A DNA stretch of 39,078 nt from an uncultured Clostridia bacterium. GTDB lineage: Bacteria; Bacillota; Clostridia; TANB77; CAG-508. This document shows positions 33,289-39,078 of the stretch, in pieces. The translations under genes were made by a program, and so were the position numbers. Within the stretch, counting starts at the first letter, position 1. Each line of letters starts with the position of its first letter. The stretch spans positions 1 to 39,078 of the forward strand of contig CAKOWZ010000017.1 in the NCBI GenBank assembly GCA_934129745.1, read 5' to 3'. The notes beneath the pieces were generated by a model that saw only the letters and a list, made by a program, of their open reading frames with translations, had not been told where the DNA came from and searched no databases.

Positions 33289-33924
33289 TTGAAAAAAGAA
33301 AAAGGAAAAATTCTAATTGAAGGAATGGACTTATCTGGAAAAACAACTATTACAAAATATTTATCTGAAATTTTAGATAATGCCCAAATTCGACAAAGGA
33401 CCCTTAGTGGCGAGTCTGCAATATTTAATTTTACAGTTGCACAATCTAAAAGAGGTAAATTGCATACAGATTTAATAAATGAACTATATACTCTGGCAAT
33501 TAGTGAGGATTTATACAATTATCAAACGTGTGAAAGTGGTATAATAATACAAGATTCATATTTTGCTTTAAGAAGTTATGCTTTAATGAAAGAAAAATAT
33601 CCTAACACTTTAGCAAAGGAAGTTTATAAGTTATTAAAACTTTTTCCAAAGCCTGAATTATCATTTTACTTAACAGCAAGTACCGAAGAAAGAATAAGAA
33701 GAAACGAAAAAAGAGATAAACCTATGGCATATATGGAGAGGTTACTAATGTCAAATCCTAGAGAATTTGAAACAATAGACGAAAATTTAAAAAATATAAA
33801 TGTAAGTTTATTTGATGCAGAAATTATAGATACACAGGATAAAACACCACAGGAAGTAGCATTGTATATTAAAAGTAAGATTCAAGAAATAAATAAAGGA
33901 GACGATTTATATGAAAGAAAATAA
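33289..33924 (+). CDS. Thymidylate kinase-like P-loop nucleotide kinase
   Basis: Start is TTG 33289 with AGGAGGTGA eight bases upstream. The 211-residue protein has P-loop GMDLSGKTT (about 12-20), a DSYFALRSYA segment at the position of the DR(Y/F) motif of thymidylate kinases, and an RIRRNEKRDKP lid. It is probably a nucleoside or nucleotide kinase rather than the housekeeping Tmk. It overlaps the next gene by 14 bp and heads a tightly packed operon to 36332. Confidence 0.82.
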   Translation: MKKEKGKILIEGMDLSGKTTITKYLSEILDNAQIRQRTLSGESAIFNFTVAQSKRGKLHTDLINELYTLAISEDLYNYQTCESGIIIQDSYFALRSYALMKEKYPNTLAKEVYKLLKLFPKPELSFYLTASTEERIRRNEKRDKPMAYMERLLMSNPREFETIDENLKNINVSLFDAEIIDTQDKTPQEVALYIKSKIQEINKGDDLYERK

Positions 33925-34510
33925 ATATATTGATTTGTCATTATTGCTTACTAAAGATACTCCAGCTTTTCCAGGAGAGCCAGATATTGTATTTAAGCAA
34001 CATGCTAAAATAGGAAAAGAAAATTATAACGAACATCAAATTACAATCAATACACATTTTGGAACTCACATGGATTTCCCATATCACATGATTAATGATG
34101 GAAAAAAATCAAATGATTATACTTTGGATAAATTTATTGGTAATGGCAAAGTAATTGATATTAACAAACCAGATTTGAATATCGAAGATGAAGATGTATT
34201 TTTACTTTATTCAGGACATATAGAAAAAGGTTTAGATAATTTGTTCAACAATATACCAATACTTGATGAAAAATTGATAGATGTTTTAATATCTAAAAAT
34301 CCAAAAATGATTTTACTTGATATACCAACTCCAGATGATTTTCCATTTCCAATACATAGAAAATTATTAAAAAATGATATACTAATAGTAGAAAATGTAT
34401 GTAATATGGAATTAGTAAAAGAAAAAAAATTTAAAGTTTATGCTATGCCATTAAATTTCGCCGAGTTTGATGGTTCTCCATGTAGAGTATTTGCGGAGGT
34501 AGAAGAATGA
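33911..34510 (+). CDS. Cyclase-family (kynurenine formamidase-like) metal hydrolase
   Basis: The 199-residue protein has the family metal motif HFGTHMDFPYH (HxGTHxDxPxH) and the N-terminal DLSLLLTKDTPAFPGEP. Members hydrolyse amides such as N-formylkynurenine or small lactams; the substrate here is unknown. It overlaps both neighbours (14 bp and 4 bp), so it is cotranslated with two P-loop kinases. Confidence 0.88.
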   Translation: MKENKYIDLSLLLTKDTPAFPGEPDIVFKQHAKIGKENYNEHQITINTHFGTHMDFPYHMINDGKKSNDYTLDKFIGNGKVIDINKPDLNIEDEDVFLLYSGHIEKGLDNLFNNIPILDEKLIDVLISKNPKMILLDIPTPDDFPFPIHRKLLKNDILIVENVCNMELVKEKKFKVYAMPLNFAEFDGSPCRVFAEVEE

Positions 34511-35169
34511 GGATTATAACAATTGGAGGTCTTCCAGCAGCTGGAAAAACATACACAAGTAGGCTTGTTGCAGAAAAAAACAATTATTTAGCTTTAGAAG
34601 TAGAAAAAATCAGATGGGATTATTTTAATGAAAATCTTAAAGAAAATATGTATAAATATACGAAAAATATACCAATGCTTGAAAATGAAAATATGAGAGA
34701 GTATTATTTAAGATGTACTTTATATGAAAGTAAAATTCCATTAGATGTAATGGTTAAATGGCATAAGAATACAATGAAATATATTGGTGAAAAATTGATT
34801 AGTATTATTGAGGAAATTAAATTAATTAAAACAGAAAAAGACTATATTGAGTTTTGCAAAAAAAATGAAAAACTAATGAATTATATACCAAAATTTGAAA
34901 AACTTAATAATGAAATTATTATATGTAGTCATGCTTTTATCAATACTATTATTTTTTTCGAAAATGAAAGAACACGAATTGATTTTCAATCAGACATGAA
35001 TATTCTAATTGAAAGATTTAAACAAAGAGAAAATATAACAGAAAATAAATTTGACAAAAATATAAAAATTTATTATAAGTCATATGAAGATGTATTAAAA
35101 GACAGTGTATCTAATATTTTAGATACAAATAGTAAAAATGTTATTGAAGAAATCAATAATTTAATATAA
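34507..35169 (+). CDS. P-loop kinase-like protein
   Basis: The 220-residue protein starts MRIITIGGLPAAGKTYTSR with a clear Walker A (GLPAAGKT) and has no strong family signature afterwards. Helical Lys/Glu/Asn-rich segments follow. It is likely a small-molecule or nucleotide kinase. Its ATG overlaps the previous stop (GAATGA). Confidence 0.75.
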   Translation: MRIITIGGLPAAGKTYTSRLVAEKNNYLALEVEKIRWDYFNENLKENMYKYTKNIPMLENENMREYYLRCTLYESKIPLDVMVKWHKNTMKYIGEKLISIIEEIKLIKTEKDYIEFCKKNEKLMNYIPKFEKLNNEIIICSHAFINTIIFFENERTRIDFQSDMNILIERFKQRENITENKFDKNIKIYYKSYEDVLKDSVSNILDTNSKNVIEEINNLI

Positions 35170-35196
35170 AATGACTATAAAGGAGAGAAAAGAATT

Positions 35197-35676
35197 ATGG
35201 ATTTAAAAATTAAAACAGAACAGCAAGAATTTCATGGAAGAGCTTGTGGAATAATAAAGCAGGATGATAAGTTTTTAATAATGAGAGTGAATCAAACATC
35301 TTATTTTCACATACCAGGTGGTCATATAGAAATTGGAGAGGATTCAGAACAAGCTATAATTCGTGAAATAAAAGAAGAAATTGGTTGTGATATTCAAGAA
35401 ACAAATTTATTTGCCATACAAGAAAATTTTTGGAAAAGGAACAATAAGATTTGTCATGGACTAGAATTTTATTATATAATAAAACCTAAAAATAATTTAG
35501 AAATGAAAGACTATCAACGAATTGAAAAAGATAAAGGTGAAGAAAAATTATTAGATTTTAAATGGTGTACACAAGAAGAATTAAAAGAGATAGATTTAAG
35601 ACCAGTTAATATCAGAGATATGCTGATTAATGGTGAATATTCTAAAGGTCTATCACATATTGTAAAAAGAGGATAG
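35197..35676 (+). CDS. Nudix hydrolase
   Basis: The 159-residue protein has a full Nudix box, GHIEIGEDSEQAIIREIKEE followed by IG (GX5EX7REUXEEXGU). It hydrolyses a nucleoside diphosphate linked to another group; substrate unknown. AAAGGAGAG precedes ATG, and the gene lies 27 bp after the P-loop gene and 5 bp before the HIT gene. Confidence 0.93.
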   Translation: MDLKIKTEQQEFHGRACGIIKQDDKFLIMRVNQTSYFHIPGGHIEIGEDSEQAIIREIKEEIGCDIQETNLFAIQENFWKRNNKICHGLEFYYIIKPKNNLEMKDYQRIEKDKGEEKLLDFKWCTQEELKEIDLRPVNIRDMLINGEYSKGLSHIVKRG

Positions 35677-35681
35677 AAAAA

Positions 35682-36332
35682 ATGAAAGATTGCGTATTTT
35701 GTAATATTATAAAAAATGAAAATAACAATAATGAAAAAGAAAAAAATATTGTTTTATATGAAGATGAGCTATTATTAGTTTCTCAAGCTACAGGTAGCCC
35801 AGTTAGAGGTTATTTAATGATAATACCCAAAAAACACATAAATGGATTTGCAGAATTATCATTAGATGAGATGAAGCATGTTGAAAAAATCATAAATATA
35901 ATTAAGGATTTTTATAAAAAATATTTTAGCATTAATGCGATATTATTAGAACACGGTTCAACTGAAATGGGAAGACATCCTCAAAGTATAGTGCACGCTC
36001 ATTTGCATTTAATTCCATTTAATTTTAATAAAAAAATTGAAAAAGAATTATTGAAAGAGTTGCAGTTAAAACCAATTAAATCGTTTGAATGCATAAAGAT
36101 TAATGAAAAGTTGGATTATTGGTTATATTGCAATCAAAATGAAGAGTATTATACATCATCAGATATTTTAAATGTTCCTAGATCAATTTTTATGAATCTA
36201 ATTGCTAAACAAATTAATTTACCGTTACCATATGAATGGAGGAAATCTGTTACTAAAAAAGAATATATAGATGAAATGATGAATATATTTAATGACAATA
36301 GAGAGTTATTAAGAAAGATAGAAAAAAACTAG
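35682..36332 (+). CDS. HIT family protein
   Basis: The 216-residue protein begins CVFCNIIKNE, with the Zn-type CxxC of HIT proteins, and has the catalytic triad motif HAHLHLIPF at about residues 105-113. The N-terminal 120 residues are the HIT nucleotide hydrolase/transferase domain; the remaining 95 residues are an extension I do not recognise. Its stop codon lies inside the terminator hairpin. Confidence 0.9.
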   Translation: MKDCVFCNIIKNENNNNEKEKNIVLYEDELLLVSQATGSPVRGYLMIIPKKHINGFAELSLDEMKHVEKIINIIKDFYKKYFSINAILLEHGSTEMGRHPQSIVHAHLHLIPFNFNKKIEKELLKELQLKPIKSFECIKINEKLDYWLYCNQNEEYYTSSDILNVPRSIFMNLIAKQINLPLPYEWRKSVTKKEYIDEMMNIFNDNRELLRKIEKN

Positions 36333-36349
36333 GGGAACCTAGTTTTTTT
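36322..36349 (+). terminator. Terminator of the kinase-HIT operon
   Basis: A perfect 12-bp stem AAAAAAACTAGG / CCTAGTTTTTTT with a GGAA loop. The stop codon TAG of the HIT gene is part of the stem. Confidence 0.93.
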
Positions 36350-36357
36350 ATTATATC

Positions 36358-36422
36358 ACTTCAATGTAATCTTCCAGCTATTGAAGTGAACTCCATTTAG
36401 TTCACTTCATATACTAGAAGAT
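36358..36422. repeat. Nested, competing inverted repeats between convergent genes
   Basis: CACTTCAAT (36358-36366) pairs with ATTGAAGTG (36380-36388), while GAAGTGAACT (36383-36392) pairs with AGTTCACTTC (36399-36408); the two share bases and exclude each other. ATCTTC (36369-36374) also pairs with GAAGAT (36417-36422). It may terminate the minus-strand hydrolase transcript. Confidence 0.65.
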
Positions 36423-36429
36423 AGTTATG

Positions 36430-37419
36430 CTAAACACTTCTATATTTCAAAATTAATTCTGTTGTATGCTGGATTCCTGGAGTACCACTATGTCCATAAT
36501 TTGGATATCTTACAAGCTCAACATTATCATATTCTAAATCATTGTAGATTCGAACCAATTTATCAAATCTATTTTGATAAACGTTACCAAAAACTTTTTC
36601 ATAAATATCTTTTATATCTTCATCTGTATGTCTAAAATTAAAAGCAGTATCATTGTTTTCGTCTTCTTCTGCACCAATAAAATAGAATCGCTTCATTTCT
36701 TTAAAATTATGATAATCGAAAGGTCTTCCTGTTATATAATTTATATCCTTAACGCCAATCGGATATATTAATTCAATTTCTTTATTCTCAATTGTTATTT
36801 TTTTAAGAGGAACAAATGCCTGATTTCCAAAGCCACCAGCGATTAATAAGCTTACTTTTTCAGGATAACAAGTTGCGTATCTTAATACAAATTTTGCAGA
36901 TGAAGAAAATCCGTGACATATAATCTTTTCGGCAAGTGTTGTGTTTACTTTTTCAAAGACAAAATTTTTGCAATCATCAATCATATTATTTATTTGGGCA
37001 AACAATTTATAGTATGTATTACTTGAATTACTGCTAAATAAGACATTTCTAGAGGCTTGCATAGGGAAAAACTCATGCATATTATTATTAGCTGGATAAA
37101 TATAATTTGAAGTAACAGGAACAATAATTGTCTGATTTAGACCTAATAAATCATATCCTGCAGATGATGTTGTTTCGAATATTGCAGAATATATATTCAT
37201 AATATTTCCTTCTTCTTGAGCTAAGTTGTTACCGTGTAATATTAAAGTATTACTTTCAAGTTTATTTGGGATGTATAATAAGTATGGAAACCTAAATTTG
37301 TTTTCTTTTGGGTTAATTATATAAAATTTTCCTTTTGTTTTTGAAAGTAAATTTGTAAGTTTATCTATTAAATTTTTTTCTATGTTATTATCAATTAATT
37401 GTTCTATATAATTTTCCAT
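36430..37419 (-). CDS. Alpha/beta-hydrolase-fold protein
   Basis: The 329-residue protein has LILHGNN (oxyanion region), a nucleophile elbow HGFSSSAKF (G-x-S-x-S), GAEEDENND supplying a likely acid, and YGHSGTPG with the late histidine. There is no signal peptide, so it is cytosolic. It is an esterase/lipase-like enzyme of unknown substrate, on the opposite strand to the neighbouring operon. GGAGTGATTG precedes ATG. Confidence 0.82.
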   Translation of the reverse strand: MENYIEQLIDNNIEKNLIDKLTNLLSKTKGKFYIINPKENKFRFPYLLYIPNKLESNTLILHGNNLAQEEGNIMNIYSAIFETTSSAGYDLLGLNQTIIVPVTSNYIYPANNNMHEFFPMQASRNVLFSSNSSNTYYKLFAQINNMIDDCKNFVFEKVNTTLAEKIICHGFSSSAKFVLRYATCYPEKVSLLIAGGFGNQAFVPLKKITIENKEIELIYPIGVKDINYITGRPFDYHNFKEMKRFYFIGAEEDENNDTAFNFRHTDEDIKDIYEKVFGNVYQNRFDKLVRIYNDLEYDNVELVRYPNYGHSGTPGIQHTTELILKYRSV

Positions 37420-37515
37420 TCAATCACTCCTTTTAGAAAATAATAATCAAAAAATAGGAATAAATCAAGGAGATTGTATCATTCAGTCACAATTTATAAA
37501 TTATTAAATGTACAA

Positions 37516-37579
37516 GTTAGTGTAAAATTAAAGTAGGCAAAATGCACATAAAATTTTGTCTACTTTAATTTACATTAAC
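37516..37579. repeat. 64-bp imperfect inverted repeat
   Basis: Arms of 28 and 27 bp (GTTAGTGTAAAATTAAAGTA... and its complement) pair with two G-U pairs and one bulge around a 9-nt loop. It has no long T-tract on either side. It may be a small palindromic mobile repeat or a structured RNA, and it lies next to a truncated gene. Confidence 0.75.
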
Positions 37580-37652
37580 AATAACTAATTGTTGTATTGC
37601 TAGTTATTTGATTTTGTAATATAATAATATAAAAAATTAAAAGAAGGTGTAA

Positions 37653-37973
37653 GAAAATGATGAATGGATTATTGATGGTAATTATCAGAGAACACTTGAA
37701 ATGAGAATGAAAGAGTGCGATACAATATTTTTATTAGACTATCCAATTGAAGTTTGTTTAGCACGAGCGGAATCTCGTGTTGGAAAAAAGAGAGATGACT
37801 TGCCTTGGGTAGAAGAAAAGCTAGATGAGAAATTTAAACAAGTTATTTTAAATTTCTCAAAAGAAAAATTACCACAAATTTATGATTTAATAGAAAAATA
37901 CAAAGATAACAAAAAAATTGTAATATTTAAAAGTAGAGAAGAAGCAGAATCATACATATGTCAGGAGGTATAA
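37653..37973 (+). pseudogene. 5'-truncated topology-modulation (FlaR)-like kinase
   Basis: The open frame reads ENDEWIIDGNYQRTLEMRMK, then ECDTIFLLDYPIEVCLARAE, matching the second half of the adenylate-kinase-like DNA topology modulation protein family. The first 70 or so residues including the P-loop are missing and there is no start codon before ATG 37701. The remaining C-terminus is intact. It could be translated from 37701 but would not bind ATP. It overlaps the ribosome site of the GNAT gene. Confidence 0.8.
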
Positions 37974-37975
37974 AA

Positions 37976-38434
37976 TTGAATTTTAGTATTAGTAAAGCAA
38001 TGTTAAATGAATTACCAGAGATTAATAATATGCTTACAGATTTAATACAAGATGAAAGAAAAAATTATGATAATAATATAAATGAAAATTATAAAGTAGA
38101 AAAATTTTATGAAAAGTTGATAAATAATGATGATAGGAAAATATTTGTGGCAAGGAATAATGATATAGTTTTAGGTTATGTATATGGTTTTATTAAAGAT
38201 ACGGGAAGTCTTTATAATAATAAAGTCGCTCAATTAGATGCTTTATTTGTTAAAGAACAATACAGAGGAAACGGAATTGCTAGAGGTTTGATGAAAGAAT
38301 TTATTAACTGGGCTAGAGAAAAGAAAGTGGCCTATGTGGAATTGTCGGTATGCAAAGACAATACAAATGCCATTAATTTATACCAAAATGAAGGCTTTAG
38401 TATTGAGAAAACATATTTGAGAAAAAAGTTGTAG
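37976..38434 (+). CDS. GNAT N-acetyltransferase
   Basis: I start at TTG 37976, seven bases after AGGAGG (37963-37968); the ATG at 37958 lies upstream of that site. The 152-residue protein has the GNAT motif A (LDALFVKEQYRGNGIARGLM, acetyl-CoA pyrophosphate loop QYRGNGIA) and motif B (NAINLYQNEGFS). The acceptor is unknown; relatives act on antibiotics, polyamines or protein N-termini. Confidence 0.93.
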   Translation: MNFSISKAMLNELPEINNMLTDLIQDERKNYDNNINENYKVEKFYEKLINNDDRKIFVARNNDIVLGYVYGFIKDTGSLYNNKVAQLDALFVKEQYRGNGIARGLMKEFINWAREKKVAYVELSVCKDNTNAINLYQNEGFSIEKTYLRKKL

Positions 38435-38470
38435 ATTAATAGAATTAAATAAAGAAAAGAGGACTTAGGT

Positions 38471-38947
38471 ATGAATAATTATAACTATTTATTGGAAAAA
38501 GCCAAAAAAGGTAAAATAGAGAAACATGTTGTTGGAGCAGTTATTATAAATGACCAAGGAAAAATACTAATAATGTCAAGAAAACTAGAAGACTTTATGG
38601 GAGGAATTGATGAATTACCAAGTGGAAATATGGAAATTGGTGAGGATATACCAACGGCATTGGCAAGAGAGGTAAAAGAAGAAACAAACTGTGAATTAAA
38701 TGAGATTTTATATTATATAGATAGTTTTGATTATGAATCTGGAAGTGGAAAAAATGCTAGACAATATAATTTTGCGATTAAAGTGAGTGGAGCAGATAAT
38801 ATTGTTTTAACAGAACATGATTCATATTCATGGCAAACAGTTGAAGAAATAATTAATAATTCAAAGATAACTAGTGAAGTAAAGAAAACAATCAAAAAAT
38901 ATAATAGTATTAGGCAAGAATATAAAAAGAGTAAATGTATATGTTAG
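38471..38947 (+). CDS. Nudix hydrolase
   Basis: The 158-residue protein has the Nudix box GNMEIGEDIPTALAREVKEE followed by T. The final glycine of the consensus is Asn here. AGAGGACTT precedes ATG. It is the second Nudix protein of the region and not closely similar to that at 35197. Substrate unknown. Confidence 0.92.
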   Translation: MNNYNYLLEKAKKGKIEKHVVGAVIINDQGKILIMSRKLEDFMGGIDELPSGNMEIGEDIPTALAREVKEETNCELNEILYYIDSFDYESGSGKNARQYNFAIKVSGADNIVLTEHDSYSWQTVEEIINNSKITSEVKKTIKKYNSIRQEYKKSKCIC

Positions 38948-38964
38948 AAATGCAAATATAAATA

Positions 38965-38998
38965 AAAAACATCTCGACAGTGAAATCGAGATGTTTTT
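38965..38998 (+). terminator. Terminator after the second Nudix gene
   Basis: A perfect 13-bp stem AAAAACATCTCGA / TCGAGATGTTTTT with an eight-base loop. Confidence 0.95.
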
Positions 38999-39039
38999 AT
39001 GTGAGTATATAGAAAAATTTGTGTAAAGTTTAAAAATAC

Positions 39040-39076
39040 ACCTTCTTATGATATTATATAAATGTCATAAGGAGGT
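39040..39076 (+). promoter_or_regulatory. Hairpin that would mask the ribosome site of the next gene
   Basis: ACCTTCTTATGA (39040-39051) pairs 11 of 12 with TCATAAGGAGGT (39065-39076), which contains AAGGAGG. The following gene lies outside the window. If the promoter lies within this stretch (TATGAT at 39047 is possible) the fold would not form. Confidence 0.5.
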
Positions 39077-39078
39077 TT

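Overview
The window is about 39 kb of very AT-rich DNA from a spore-forming member of the Clostridia, probably an uncultured gut lineage. The evidence is a set of sporulation genes (yqfC, yqfD, yqzL, spo0A, yyaC, a spoIVFA/spoIVFB-type pair), low-GC Firmicutes gene order (yqfC-yqfD-ybeY-dgkA-era-recO neighbourhood) and strong AGGAGG ribosome binding sites.

Layout. 1-3603 is the 3' part of a large leucine-rich-repeat (BspA/LRR_5) gene. 3700-10565 is an accessory region. It holds two paralogous, GC-richer genes that look like targets of a diversity-generating retroelement (DGR), each with a C-terminal variable region and each followed by a decayed avd remnant. It also holds a DUF4143 ATPase, pdaA, fragments of both that outline an old tandem duplication, and a candidate type I toxin-antitoxin locus. 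No reverse transcriptase or template repeat is visible, so the variable regions are orphans or are served from elsewhere. 10669-19712 is a core block: yqfC, yqfD, an unknown gene, ybeY, a DUF3048 gene, era, yqzL, recO, dgkA, pth, rng. 19771-20245 is a foreign-looking GC-richer gene on the minus strand with a consensus promoter. 20478-30809 carries a small membrane protein, a WG-repeat protein, an aluminium-resistance/YnbB family PLP enzyme, an HI0933-like flavoprotein, yigZ, spo0A, yyaC, a small membrane protein, the SpoIVFA-like/SpoIVFB pair and mscL. 30916-39078 is an accessory stretch with an MFS exporter, a nucleotidyltransferase, and a run of small nucleotide-handling enzymes (two P-loop kinases, two Nudix, HIT), a cyclase-family hydrolase, an alpha/beta hydrolase, a broken FlaR-like kinase and a GNAT acetyltransferase.

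Most striking signal. Four core genes (yqfD, dgkA, yigZ and the M23/SpoIVFA-like gene) are each split by a +1 frame change, and all four breaks fall exactly at an in-frame CGG codon followed by A or T. Dropping the C restores a glycine (GGA or GGT) and the full-length family protein. By eye I found no other in-frame CGG in any native gene of the window (about 10,000 codons); the one in-frame CGG read through normally is in the foreign-looking gene at 19771-20124. I infer that CGGN is a +1 recoding signal decoded as a single glycine in this organism, rather than four independent pseudogenes.

All calls come from reading the sequence; no database search was run, and family names rest on remembered motifs.
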